Both the position numbers and the translations under genes were made by a program. From contig VWYX01000717.1 of the NCBI GenBank assembly GCA_013396525.1, positions 104,884 through 168,883 on the forward strand: a stretch of 64,000 nucleotides of DNA. The letters run 5' to 3'. Shown piece after piece: positions 45,701-57,592 of this stretch. Under the pieces are notes generated by a model. That model had not been told where the DNA came from and did no database searches. It saw nothing but the letters and a program-made list of their open reading frames with translations. Every line of letters starts with the position of its first letter. Positions within the stretch are counted from its first letter, which is position 1. The stretch is from Chaetorhynchus papuensis. Taxonomy: Eukaryota; Chordata; Aves; Passeriformes; Rhipiduridae.

Positions 45701-48700
45701 CTGGAATTAACCCCCATCTGCTTTGAAAAAGGATTTTTAAAAAATATTATGTTTAGAGAAAGTTTGGTTGGGTTTTTTTTTTTTTTTAAGCTTAATCTAG
45801 CCAGGGAGATAAAGACAAGAACTTTAATGGAATTATTATATAATAATAAAGTTACAAGTTAATGTCATTAACACGTTTAATTGGGGACACCACAATGTGC
45901 AGCTTTTGTAACATACCCACCTGGCCGTGCAGTGAAGAAGGGTCATGGTGAGTTTCTCACAGCTGTGCACAACAGCTGGATTGGGCATGTGTGTGGTAAT
46001 CCACCTGTATATTAAATTTATGCCTGTCCTCAGTGCCAGAACTCATGTGTCAGTGTGACCTGATGGAGTTGGGAGTCACCTCGCAGGTTTTGAGTCATTT
46101 TTCCATAGTTAAAAAACAATAAATCCCTGGTAGGTTCCAAATAGGTTCAGCTGGTGCCTAAAAGACATTTCTCTCTTCAGAACAGAATGGTTCTTTAGAA
46201 GTCCAGAGCTCTGTGTTCATGTCAGGGCATGTTTTTCTTGAATCGCTGTTTTATTTTGTTTAGTGTTATGTAGCAAGGCTGGGGTCAGGAATTCTGTCTC
46301 TCTGGAGCTTTGACAAGAGAATCATTTCTTCAGCCCTCTCAGCTGCTTCTCAATGAGTGTTACTGGATCTCCTGGAATTACTTCACAGTTTGACGTATAC
46401 TCACTATTTCCATGTCAAATTTAGTTTGAAAATATTGCTGTAACAGCCATAACAGTTCCTAGAGGCTTCCAGCTGAGTTAATTCCTCAAAATGTTTGCCA
46501 GTATGTCAAGGGAAGGGGTTACAGGGGTAGTAAAAGTCCCAAAGATGTTGTATTTCAAGTTAGAGCAGTGAAAAATTGCAGCTTGGACTTTGGGGCCCAA
46601 GCCAAACTTGACATGTGCCCGAAATTATTGATGTTCTAAAACTGAGGGTCCTGTGGGACCTTCCCCCTCCCTCCCACCCCACCAGGCCATTTACTCCTTG
46701 GCAGTTTCAGAATCTCATGTAAGAGGGATTCTCTCCTTACAAGATGTGCTTATGTAACCTCATAAATATATAAATTTTTAAAAGTCTTACTATGGTTAAT
46801 ATTTGATAAACCAGGAATCCCTGGGATTTTTGGCTAGCAGTGCAAGGTGATAAGAGGGAGTGATACTGTACTTGAGAATTGTGAAACGTGATAGTGTTTT
46901 TGGTTGCCTTAAATCCTGCTACAATAGCTTGGGGATGTGTCTAAGCTTCCTCCAGAAATGATCTCATTAATTATTGATGGGATGCCCACCTTCACTTTGG
47001 GCATGGAATACCAGGCAATTTAAACAGCCTTTTTTTTTTTTTTTTCACTGCAGAAAATACATTTTAGGTTTTATAGGACATTTACTGTGAGACAGCTGTG
47101 CTGAAGAAATGAGAGCATTAACCATGACTGTAGCTTTTAAATACAGCAGACTGGCTGTTCCTTCAGTGCCAGAGAGAATCCAGCTCCAGCAGGAGCTCTG
47201 ATCCCTTTGAAGTGCAGGGACACGCTGCTTTATCTGAGCAGTAACTTTGCATGCAAACTTGCTCTGGTTTTTAAAAGAGTTCCTTTTTATTTTTTTATGC
47301 TCCCCCAGCAAAATAGATAACAAAAAGGAAAACATTCATTTCTGGCAATTGACGTTATTAGGTCAAAGTATTTTTGAAGTTTTTTTGTAGGTTGTGTTGT
47401 TAAAATAACAAATTTGCTGTGCTCTAGAGCCAGTGTCGTGTGCCTTTACAAGAACAGTTGACTAAAACTAAATTTCAGGCTGGAGATGTTCTCATGTGCT
47501 GTGTTTGGAATATTAATTCATCAGCTCCCAGTGTTTGTGGAGAAAAAGGTGAACAAGGCACCAGATGCTTATCACTGGAAGCATTTTAAGGCATTATGAA
47601 AACTGGGAGGAATATTAATGTTTTCATTTAAGCGCTGATGGTGCCTGTGGCAGGTGTGGAGTGGTGCTTCCTTAGGTCCTGTCCCCTCCTGTGCTCATCT
47701 GTGGGTCAGGACCTACAAGATAATGGGAATTAATAGTTCACAGTGGATTTCTCTGACATTTATTTGCACAGTCCCTTTGTACCTGTGTAAATCCATAGCA
47801 TTTATAGCCTGATGTGGCAGAGCTTAACCATGCACTGCATGGACAACTGTCTGTGGTTTGTTATGGGTAACTCAGCTGATAAATGTGCTTATCTGCAGGC
47901 CCAAATCACATTGGGCATAAAACAAGCCAGCAATTTTAATAAATGCATGAACAGACTCCAGTTTTCCCATTTGCTGATGGGGGAATTACCTGGGTAAGCT
48001 CAGGTGTAAACGGGGACGGGGCTCGTGCCTGTCTTTGTGCTGGGTGTTGGTGAGTCACTTCTTGCAGAATTTGTGGGTTTGGGGTTATTTGTATCTGATG
48101 TATTTGCATTGCTATATCCCAGATTATGTGCCATTTAAATATATTTTGAAAGTACTTGGTATCAAAGCTGTCAGTTGTATTTTTTTGCTGACTTCAGTCA
48201 TTTCTTGGGTTTTGTCTTGGGTTTGTAGCTTACACGTGGCAGTGTTTTGGTGATGCAGGAGGACACAAAAACCTGGAAATACATCTGTAGATTAAAAAAA
48301 ACCCCTGAAACCACCTATGGACCTCTCATAGCTCAGTTTTTAAACACTGAAGTTATACTCCTGTGGTGAAATCTTCTGATATAGGAAGTTTTTAGCCTGC
48401 TGTATTTCAGTGCTTTAAAGTCTAGATTTCATTGTAAGTTATCTTTGCTAGTAAGCTGAATTTCCCAGAAAAATTCCACCTTAAATTTTAAGATTAACTC
48501 ACCTGGTTTTTTTCAGCTTTACCAACAGGGTCGCTTGTGCCAGCTGGGTAGTGAATTTTGTGAACTAGAAGTTTTTGCAAAGGTGCTACGAGCTTTAGAT
48601 AAAAGGTGAGTATCTTAATAGATCAATAATTCTTATTTCAGGTCTTAATCTCTCCGTCTAGGAAGAGAGGTTAAAAAAAGGCATAAACAAGAAAAACAAG

Positions 48701-51700
48701 TGATGCAAACCCTCCCCCCAGCTGCTCAACACCCGAGAAGTCGGTGCCCAGACAGTCCCTGAGCAGTGGCAGTCACAGCACCCATTTCCTGCTGATTTAG
48801 CAAATCCTGAGGGAAGCTGATAGGATCGCCCCAGTTCGAAGAGTTTTCCTGTCATTAAATATTCCAATTTGTGGTGTTACAGAACTTGACTGTTTTAGAT
48901 CAGATTCTTTGTAACCAGGATGAGCTTTGAGTCTTCAGACACCGGTTCCTCCCATAGTGTGTGTGATGTTAATGAAGCCATCACTGTTCATTTGTCTGGA
49001 GTGCTGGGGGAGGGGGGATTGGAGGCCTCCTCCCTGGTGACTTGGAGCTGGAAACTGTTATTTCCCAGTTTGAATCCTGCGTGGGCAGCTTGTGTTTGGC
49101 TCCCACCGGAGGGTGTCCTTGTAATGAACTTGGTGTGCCCTCGCTTTGTGTTGGATCACCCGGCACCTGGGATCCATCAGCTGCAGCCTCGCAGTGGGGC
49201 TGTACTCATCTGCTTTGGGTTTGAGGGAGGCTTGGGCTTGCCTTGTCTCGTTTGAATTCGTGAGAGCCAACTGGCTGCTTTCAGACCTTCACCTGTAACC
49301 CAATTGTGCTTCCTTTTGTTGCAGACATCTGCTCCATCACTGTTTCCAGGCTCTGATGGACCATGGAGTCAAGGTTGCTTCTGTCCTGGCCTATTCCTTC
49401 AGCAGACGGTGCTCCTACATTGCAGAGTCAGATGCTGCTGTGAAAGAAAAAGCAATCCAGATTGGGTTTGTTTTAGGTAACTGCTGCTCATGGGCTCTTT
49501 GCTTTCTCTCTTGCAAGCTTCAGTTAATCTGACATTAATTTTTTTCCCGTTAAAGATAGGCCTTTTAAAGAACATGTGTGTTTTGGAATGGAATTTTTGG
49601 AAAGCTACTTGGTTTCTCTTGACAATGTGTTTTGCTCTTCAAATTGCTGTTTGTTGCTGATTTTTTCCAGGGGGGTTCCTGTCAGATGCAGGCTGGTACA
49701 GTGATGCTGAGAAGGTGTTCCTTTCCTGCCTTCAGCTGTGCACCCTCCACGATGAAATCCTTCACTGGTTCCGTGCCGTGGAGTGTTGTGTGAGGTGAGC
49801 TCACTTTGAATTCCTGGGAAACCTTGGAGCCATCCAGCTCCAGATGCTCCTTTAGCATTCTGCTGCACCAAAACACTTTCCTGGCTAGAGCTGAAGGTCA
49901 GGAGGTGCTTGTTTTACACTAATCCCTGGATTTTCAGCTTCTAAGTTGGCAGCACAGTACAATGGATTAAAAAACCCAATGTTTTGCTGTCCTGTGTAAT
50001 CTCTCATGGGTAACACTGCTGGATAATAAGAGTGGTCCAGAGTCCTTGTTTTCTCAAGGATTTTTGCATGTGAAGGAATGTTTTGTGTTGGACTTTGCTG
50101 AAGTTCTATTTACGACAAGTAGAATTTGCCAAATCCAAATGCAAACAATAATAGATACAGCTGAGCAGAAATAAAATCAGAACTTACCTTTCCTGATTCC
50201 ACATCCAGCGAGTTCTCTTGTTCCATGCTGAGTACTTAGCTCTGGGCCTGGGTAAATATCTGGATGTCCAGTGGGCACCTCCAGCCACAGCTGAAAACAT
50301 TTGGCAAAGGTTTTGTTTTTTGCTGTTAGAGTTTTGAAGCTGCCTTGTTCCTCAGGGCCTGCAGAGGTTCACATTCCATTGTCAGAGGCTCTGTTGCTCT
50401 GTTCCCCCTGTGTGTCAAGGTGTGATGAACTGCAGGCAGGAGCTGGCTGGGTTTTGTTGCTCTCACCATGACCAACCTGTTTTTGCACGCTCCAGATGTG
50501 CCCGTGGGCACCTGGAGGCTGCTGGGCAGACTTAAATTAGGAATTTTTTTTTTAGCTGCTGTAACAAATAACAAAGCATGTGCTGTATTTATCTGACTAT
50601 AGAGCAAAACTTGTTTGGAAAGCTGCTCCAAAAAAAGCCCTGCATCTTGTTTATGGTTGGGCAAACACGAAGAGTGGAGAGGCTTTGCCAAGAGCTGCTG
50701 ATGTCCTGTGCCAGCCCCAGGGCCATGGCAACGCTGCTCTGCCTGGTTCTGCTGGCTGGCATTCCAGAAATGATGCCAGGAGCCTGGGCACATGTATCCA
50801 GCTTCCTAGGACTGGGGAGTGATGGATATAGAGCCACAGTTAGTGCTTGGTCCTTTGCCTTCTAATTAATCTAAAAAAAGTTTTCTCGTTGTATCAGGCT
50901 CTTTGGCAAGCTGGAGAAATTGTTTAAAAATAACTGTGTCACCTTCTCCAAGCAGAAATGAGAAGAAGGGAAAGAAAGGTGGGGGAAAAAAGGGAACTGT
51001 CTCTGCTGGACAATAGTTGTGGAAAGGAGATTTTCATTCTGTGCTAGAAGAAAGCATCCTGTGTTAGAATGAACCCTTCTGACCTGGAGGTGTTGGCTCT
51101 GTTTGGCAGAGACATCCATTGTTCTCTAGGGAACGCTGCTGGTCTGTGTGGGACATCACCCCTCCGGGCAGCAGGGGGAATGGGAAATGTTCTGGCATCT
51201 CCCAAACACTCAGCATCGTTGCCTTCTCTCATTATTCTATGTTAACAGTAAGGTACAAATGCATAACACAAATACGTGGTTCTCCCACTTCATTGTTGCA
51301 CATTTGGCTGATTCTTAGGTTGTTTTCTTCTGGTGGTTTTAGACTTCCTAAGCTGCTGTGTTGGCTCTGAGAGACTGAGTTGGTTGGGGGAGGTTAGTCC
51401 CCAAAAGCTGTTATTGCAGACATCAAAGGAGGTTCAGAGCTATTAACATAAATGTCCTGAGGCCTTTTCTCTTCCTCTTGGCTTTATCTCCTAAGATTCC
51501 TTTGGATTAATAAAGGATTTTTTGTTACTCAGAACTGGATCACATAAACTCTGCTTATCCTAGAGGATTGGCTTAGGTTTAGCTTGGGTTTTTTTGAGAT
51601 TTCTTTGTTTCTAGACACTATCACTGAAGCATCCAGACACTGGATATGATCTTTCCCAGGAGCTTATCTAAATTGCAGTGCTATCCCCACTGGCTTATTC

Positions 51701-54700
51701 CATTGCATGGGATTTGGGCTCTGTGGTTTTGATGCTGCAGAGCAGCTCCCAACTGAATGGTGTCAGCAAAATGGCTTTTTCTCTTTAGGGAAACTGTTTA
51801 CTTAATTCTCTCGTTTCTTTATAATTCCTGTCTCTTGTTGCTGGAATGTTCCTGTGACCAGGCACACAATGCACTTGTACATTGTGTTTGGTTCTGAGAC
51901 TTTATTTAAGGAAAAATGTGGGTGTTGCTTTTTGCTGTCTGTTCTTGAGCCACGGTGCTGTTTCCCACTGGAGGGCTGGAGCTTGTGTAGCTTTTGCAGG
52001 GTTTTGAAGGGCTTTTTTTTTGATGTTCTCTTTGTGCAGCAAATACACATCTGTCATGTGCTTGCCTTCACGCCCTGCTTAGGAAAATGGGAACTCCATT
52101 TCCTTTCTCATTACTGTTTGAGTTTGGTGATGCATTTGGGTGGGAAACAGAGGGTCAGTGTTGGACAGGCTGAGTTTTTAGGGTGAACTGAGCTGTGTTA
52201 CAGGGGGCATGGCTGCAGTAGCTTAAATCTCTACTTGGAGCAAGTGGAAACAGGTTTAGAAAAGAAAAAAAAAAAACCAGCAAAATCTTCACTGTTCACT
52301 CCTTTCCCTTTAACAATTGATTGGAAGTTTTATCCTAATGTATCATACCAGGACTAAAATGCCCTTCCTGTACATTAACCCACATGGTCAGAGTTGGAGC
52401 CTCTTTGCAATGCAGCTTCACGTTCTGCTTCCCTTCCCTCTGTGCAGTTCTCTCCCTGTGCTGTGTTGTCCTGATTTCTCAAGCCTTGCCTGGTGTTTTC
52501 AGTCTCTGTTACTCACTGTCTAATGACACATTTCCAGCAGGGGCAGTGGAGGTTAATTCACCAGAATTCCACGTCTGCTCCCTGGCAGGTGTTTGCTATG
52601 GAGCAGGAGCAGCTGCCCTGGCTGGGAATCCAGCTCTGCCCTTTGGGCTTGGAATATCCTAACACACCCATTCCAAAAGCACCTCGTTAAAGCCAGTGAG
52701 CATCAGCCTACACTAATGAACAAATTCTTTACTTTTATTTAAAATAGGTGCCAGCAGCTGGAGCTGTTACTTCTCTAGAGAAACAGGAATAGGTTTCACC
52801 AGTGCGTGGTGTTATTGGCTGTATTTGGGTGTTGATCCTTGAGAGGGGAAGGCAGCAGGGTAGGAGAGGGAAGAGCAGGGGGTGTTTGAGTTGTTGTGGA
52901 CTTGGTCAATAAGATAGTTTCTCCTGGTGATGCTGGAATGTGTGTGGAATGGATGTGACTAAATCTTTTGTGAAGACCTCCCCCAAGCCCCAAAGCACAA
53001 AAATGCCCACTTGGAGCTACTCAGGGTTTGGGGGAAAAGCATAAGGATGCAGTAAAATGAGCTCTGTTGTACTTACTGTGGCTGTTTGAGGTTACCACCC
53101 TTTGGGAAGGAGGTGGGGGAGATTTCAGACTGTGTAGGGCAGGGCTTTGGGAGAGGAATTGCATCAGTATTGAGAAGAATGGATTTTATGAAAAATAACA
53201 CAAAGGCACCACACCAGAGTGTGCACTGGATATGCAAAACTGCATCAATAGGTAAAATCCTGTGACATCTCTGGCAGGAAAAATTCCTGCTGAAAGTGCC
53301 CTGTGCCCTGTTGTGGTGTGTGACTGAGCCCAGGCAGGGCGGCTCTGCTGGGCTGGCAGGGCTCCAGCCGTGTGAGTGTCCCCCACGAGATCCCTGGTGC
53401 TGCTGCACACAGTGCTTTCCCCAGCCCCCCTCAGCAGCTCTCTCTGCATCCCCCCAGGTTGCTGCACGTTCGGAACGGGAACTGCAAATACCACCTGGGA
53501 GAGGAGACGTTCAAGCTGGCACAGTCCTACATGGACAAGCTGGCCAAGCACGGGCAGCAGGCCAACAAGGCAGCGCTGTACGGGGAGCTCTGCGCCCTGC
53601 TCTTCGCCAAGAGCCACTACGACGAGGTGAGGGGGCCTGGGGGGCTGCTCTGGCACCTGGGGGGCTGCACTGGCACCTGCCTGGGTGCTCCTCAGGAGTG
53701 CTGGTTCTGCTCTCCTTGGGAGCTGGGGGGCACTGCCAGAGCGATGATTGATTTACCCACTGCTGTTTCTATGGGTTGTTCTGTGTTAGTCTGTAAGCTC
53801 TTTACAGCACTGTGACCAACATGGAGATACATGTGTTACCTTGCCTGTATGTGTTGGTCATCTGTCAATGAAATATTATAAAAATGAATAGCAGAACACA
53901 GTCTTTGCACCTGTTTTGTAAATGCTGTCTTAAGTGAAACTGCTCTATAAACTGGTTTTCCTTTAGCCCCTAAGTTCACTGACAAGGTGTTGTCTTGTGC
54001 ACTGATTATTGTGAGGATTGCTTAAAGATTATAAAATACCCTGTTCTGTCTGTAAATGTAATTGTAATAATATAAACCTTAGATTAATATAAAATACTTA
54101 CATATTCACTGTTAACCTTAAAAGTGGGTTTTAAGTCTGTCTTTTAAGACATAGCTGGACAGTTCATTACATATAAACAAACAGTATATTTTAGATTTTG
54201 GAGTGTAAATGAGCAGCTTTTCAGAGGCAGGTTATATTTTTTCTTAATGTTACAACACTGTGAAGTTCCAGCTTCGTTGTGTTGGTGCCTCTCTGTCCCA
54301 CAGGCCTATAAGTGGTGCATAGAAGCCATGAAGGAGATCACAGTTGGGCTGCCTGTAAAAGTAGTGGTGGATGTGCTACGACAAGCATCAAAGGTAAATC
54401 TAAAATCTCCCTGTTGCTTTGGGTACTAAATTGCTGCCAAGAATGGCTGAGGAGAGGTTGTTACCTCCAGAATTCTCTTCAGGAGCCCTAAGGCTTGTTT
54501 GTGTTTGTCTCAGAATGGATGGGGGGTTTTGTTTCTGTTTCTTTCTCCCTGAGACTGAGTTAGAGCTGCACAAGTGACCATTGTGACAATGTTAACCTGT
54601 GAACTTCCCTAAGAAGTGCTCTGTTCCCTCTTTTATGTAGACTAGATACAACACAATCCCTTCAGTCAGGCAGGATAAAATCAGTTTATTAATGCTATGC

Positions 54701-57291
54701 TCCTTTTCTTAAATAATTGAAAGTCCTTTAATAACCACAATGATATTTTGAAATTAAAAACAAGAGTAAGTGTGGCAGAGTGTGGAGGAGCTGAGCTGTG
54801 GGTGCCCAGCTCCTCACGTGCTTCCCTTCCCCTGCCAGGCCTGTGTGGTGAAACGGGAGTTCAAGAAGGCTGAGCAGCTCATAAAGCACGCTGTGTACCT
54901 TGCCAGGTAAGGGGCATTCCAGGAAAAAGCCTTTCAAAATTATATTCAACGTGCCTCAATTTGTAATGGAAGTGTGTTTGTGCAGGGAGCATTTTGGAGC
55001 CAAGCACCCCAAATACTCCGACACGTTACTAGACTACGGATTCTACTTGCTCAACGTAGACAATATCTGCCAATCTGTTGCCATCTATCAGGTAGGCAGC
55101 AGGACTTGTTTCTCTTGATATTTTTAATCTCTCAGATGTTGTAGTTAATTCATGGTGGTAGAGAATTGTTGATTTAATTACTGCAATGATGATGTTTAAA
55201 AAAACCCCAAACACCGCCAGCTATGGGGTATTTGCTTTCTTTGTCTTCCTCTGAGCTGTTCTTTTATGTATTTAGTCTCAAATATAGAGAGAATTGCAGA
55301 GCCAGTAGATTCATCATAGAGATGAATTTGGGGTTTTTCCTGAGCTAACTGATGAAATTGTTTTTGTGGAACCCTTGCAGACAGCGCTCGATATCCGGCA
55401 GTCGGTGTTTGGAGGTAAAAACATCCACGTAGCTACAGCTCACGAAGACTTGGCTTATTCCTCATACGTTCACCAGTACAGCTCTGGGAAATTTGACAAT
55501 GCACTGTGAGTACAACACACAGCAGCACAGTTAGTGCTGTACATGGAGAAAAACCTTCTGAAATGACACAGACTTTGACTATAATTTAAATGCATGTTCA
55601 TTGCATTAATATTTCTAATATTTTATCAGTCAGCTGCTGATGTATATAAACGTATCTTGAATTTTTTATTTTAACTCTCTCAGATTCCATGCTGAACGTG
55701 CTATTGGCATTATCACTCACATTCTCCCAGAAGACCATCTTCTCTTGGCCTCTTCAAAGAGAGTTAAAGGTACTTCCCTTCATTGTTTGAACCATTTGGA
55801 TGTGTTCATCCTGGTCCCTAGCAGGCAATGTAGCTTGAGTTGTCTTTTTCAGTGGAGGTGTTTGTAGTCCTTGGTGTTTACAGCACACTTGTAAAATACA
55901 AAAAAATCCCAATTTCAAGACTTAGCCAGAAGAGTTGGTGTGGGGCAGTAAAACTACAGATTATAAAAATACATGTTGGGAGCTTGGGACAGACACAGAT
56001 CCTGGTGAGCTGTGTCCCGGGGTGTCTGGGGTCCATGGCTTTGAGCTGTGTGTGGACACAGTAACAGCTCCTCTCTCCTGCCCCCAGCACTTATCCTGGA
56101 GGAGATTGCCATAGACTGTCACAACAAGGAGACAGAGCAGAGGCTGCTGCAGGAGGCTCACGACCTGCACCTCTCCTCGCTCCAGTTGGCTAAAAAAGCC
56201 TTTGGGGAGTTCAACGTGCAAACAGCCAAACACTACGGCAACCTGGGCAGACTGTATCAGTCCATGAGGAAGTTTAAGGTAAGACTTTACCCCTGACCTA
56301 AAATCTGCAAGATGGCTGAAATCTGTCACTACAAATGATGGGTTTCAGTGTCCACAATTCCTGACTTCAGTTGGGAGTTCTCTGCTTGGAAAACTTGTGC
56401 TTTATCATTCACCTCAAAAGCTTTGTGCAAAAATAATCCATGGAGATGGGTGATGCCCTCAGAGGGTGACAGAGCTTGGTGCTACAGTCTGCTGATCCAT
56501 TTAACTAAAGAATTTGGAGAACTTGGTTTACGTTTGGCTTTGTTCCTTTTTGCCCATTACAAAATGCTACTATTTGAGCTGCTACATAGTCAAGTTTCTT
56601 TAAACTTTCTTTCCCCTCTTTTTCTGGGCTGGTGAGTGGTCTCTGACTGACCTGTGTGAATCTGGCCCTGACAGGAAGCAGAGGAAATGCACATCAAGGC
56701 CATCCAGATCAAGGAGCAGCTCCTAGGGCAGGAGGATTACGAAGTTGCCCTCTCCGTGGGCCATCTCGCCTCCCTCTACAACTATGACATGAACCAGTAT
56801 GAAAATGCTGAAAAGCTTTATCTGAGATCCATAGCAATTGGTAAGTGACCACAGGAAACTTAAATGTGTTAAAGTTTTTAGAAAGTAACTTGGCTGTTAG
56901 TCTTTAGACAACATTTTGTGGCTAGAACGTAAGTGGAGAATGTAGGCAAATTTTGTTGGTAAAAATAACCTGAGAACTCAGATGCAGCACATGAATATTT
57001 TATGTCTCAATTTGATTTTTCTCTTGGGTTTCTTTAGGAAAGAAGCTTTTTGGTGAAGGATATAGTGGACTTGAATATGATTACAGAGGTCTCATTAAAC
57101 TGTACAATTCCATTGGCAATTACGAGAAGGTGTTTGAGTACCACAACATTTTGGCCAATTGGAACCGGTTGCGGGACCGGCAGTTCTCGGTCACGGATGC
57201 GCTGGAGGACGTCAGCACCAGCCCCCAGTCCACGGAAGAAGTGGTCCAGTCTTTTCTGATGTCTCAGAACCTCGACGGACAGAGCAGCTAA
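39615..57291 (+). CDS. APPBP2: APPBP2 (PAT1), TPR-repeat CUL2 substrate receptor, 13 exons, complete
   Basis: APPBP2 binds the basolateral sorting signal of APP, associates with microtubules and resembles kinesin light chain. It also acts as a substrate receptor of cullin-2/elongin BC ubiquitin ligases, recognising C-terminal degrons. Coding exons are 39615-39755, 48517-48605, 49325-49476, 49671-49794, 53458-53626, 54304-54393, 54839-54906, 54986-55091, 55381-55505, 55684-55769, 56088-56278, 56675-56840 and 57038-57291. They sum to 1761 nt (586 residues plus TAA), compared with 585 in human; the extra residue is one Arg near position 29. All sites are GT-AG with matching phases. The N-terminal region includes LCQLGSEFCELEVFAKVLRA. 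TPR-like helical repeats fill most of the rest, clearest in residues about 280-550. The start ATG sits in a TISU element. The protein is highly conserved and shows no disruption. Confidence 0.98.
41320..41585 (-). repeat. CR1 LINE 3' fragment
   Basis: It begins CACAGAATCACAGACTGGTT and GGAAGGGACTTTAAAGAACA, then GGGCAGGGACACCTTCCACT. It is minus orientation, with a well-preserved 3' end. Confidence 0.92.
41755..41885 (+). repeat. CR1 LINE 3' fragment
   Basis: The segment includes TCCCTGCCCTTGGCAGGGGT, TTCAAGGTCCCTTCCCTCCC and ACCATCCTGTGATTCTCTG, the plus-orientation CR1 tail. It faces the copy at 41320. Confidence 0.85.
48517..48605 (+). CDS. APPBP2: APPBP2 exon 2
   Basis: The exon encodes LYQQGRLCQLGSEFCELEVF and AKVLRALDK, with acceptor TTTTTCAG and donor GTGAGT. 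Confidence 0.97.
49325..49476 (+). CDS. APPBP2: APPBP2 exon 3
   Basis: The exon encodes HLLHHCFQALMDHGVKVASV, SFSRRCSYIAESDAAVKEKA and IQIGFVL, with acceptor TTGTTGCAG and donor GTAACT. Confidence 0.97.
49671..49794 (+). CDS. APPBP2: APPBP2 exon 4
   Basis: The exon encodes GGFLSDAGWYSDAEKVFLSC and CTLHDEILHWFRAVECCV, with acceptor TTTTCCAG and donor GTGAGC. Intron 3 is only 194 bases. Confidence 0.97.
53458..53626 (+). CDS. APPBP2: APPBP2 exon 5
   Basis: The exon encodes LLHVRNGNCKYHLGEETFKL and QQANKAALYGELCALLFAKS, ending SHYDE, with acceptor CCCCCAG and donor GTGAGG. It is noticeably GC-rich. Confidence 0.97.
54304..54393 (+). CDS. APPBP2: APPBP2 exon 6
   Basis: 30 codons: AYKWCIEAMKEITVGLPVKV and VVDVLRQASK. 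The acceptor is CCCACAG and the donor GTAAAT. Confidence 0.97.
54839..54906 (+). CDS. APPBP2: APPBP2 exon 7
   Basis: The exon encodes ACVVKREFKKAEQLIKHAVY and LA, with acceptor CTGCCAG and donor GTAAGG. Confidence 0.97.
54986..55091 (+). CDS. APPBP2: APPBP2 exon 8
   Basis: The exon encodes EHFGAKHPKYSDTLLDYGFY and NVDNICQSVAIYQ, a TPR-type pair of helices. The acceptor is TTGTGCAG and the donor GTAGGC. Confidence 0.97.
55381..55505 (+). CDS. APPBP2: APPBP2 exon 9
   Basis: The exon encodes TALDIRQSVFGGKNIHVATA and HEDLAYSSYVHQYSSGKFDN, a kinesin-light-chain-like TPR. The acceptor is CCTTGCAG and the donor GTGAGT. Confidence 0.97.
55684..55769 (+). CDS. APPBP2: APPBP2 exon 10
   Basis: The exon encodes FHAERAIGIITHILPEDHLL and LASSKRVK, with acceptor TCTCTCAG and donor GTACTT. 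Confidence 0.97.
56088..56278 (+). CDS. APPBP2: APPBP2 exon 11
   Basis: The exon encodes LILEEIAIDCHNKETEQRLL and SLQLAKKAFGEFNVQTAKHY, ending SMRKFK. The acceptor is CCCCCAG and the donor GTAAGA. Confidence 0.97.
56675..56840 (+). CDS. APPBP2: APPBP2 exon 12
   Basis: The exon encodes EAEEMHIKAIQIKEQLLGQE and HLASLYNYDMNQYENAEKLY, a clear TPR. The acceptor is CTGACAG and the donor GTAAGT. Confidence 0.97.
57038..57291 (+). CDS. APPBP2: APPBP2 exon 13 (last)
   Basis: The exon encodes KKLFGEGYSGLEYDYRGLIK, DALEDVSTSPQSTEEVVQSF and the C terminus SQNLDGQSS before TAA at 57289. The last residues differ from the human tail, which I recall as VEGPSC. Confidence 0.97.
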
Positions 57292-57586
57292 GAACTTGGT
57301 CAATTAACCAGTTAAGGTTTTTTCCCCCAGGTTACAGGGGGAAAAGTCATACTGTGAAATCTAAACCATGTAGTTCTCTGGGGGCTGGAATTTGCATTGA
57401 AACACTGGTCCAGTCTACTGAAGAGTGCCCATACGGATGAATGTGTGTTAAATTCCTCTCAGCATGTGTATGGCATGTTTAGTTCGGCTCACATTTTTAA
57501 CTTGGTATTCCCAAAAAAAAAAAAACCCTTCTTTCTCTCTTCTTTCAAAAGAAGCTACTTTGCAGAAAGTCTGCAAGAAAACATTC

Positions 57587-57592
57587 AATAAA
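57587..57592 (+). promoter_or_regulatory. Proximal APPBP2 poly(A) signal AATAAA
   Basis: The signal lies about 300 bases after the stop codon and is followed within 15 bases by GTTTGAGTT. It would give a short 3' UTR of about 0.3 kb. Confidence 0.55.

Larger units (their letters stand above)
39756..48516 (+). other. APPBP2 intron 1
   Basis: The intron is 8.8 kb, the longest of the gene. It starts inside the CpG island and carries two CR1 fragments in opposite orientation (about 41320 and 41755), an A-rich/CA-rich simple patch near 43481-43545 and T-runs near 44755 and 45773. No exon or RNA gene was recognised. Confidence 0.75.
48606..53457 (+). other. APPBP2 introns 2-4
   Basis: Intron 2 is 48606-49324, intron 3 is 49477-49670 and intron 4 is 49795-53457. 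All are unique moderately AT-rich sequence with short homopolymers (A run near 52266). I see no repeat family or additional gene. Confidence 0.75.
53627..57037 (+). other. APPBP2 introns 5-12
   Basis: Eight short introns (79 to 677 bases) lie between exons 5 and 13. The shortest, intron 7 (54907-54985), is 79 bases. Nothing other than splice signals was recognised. Confidence 0.8.
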
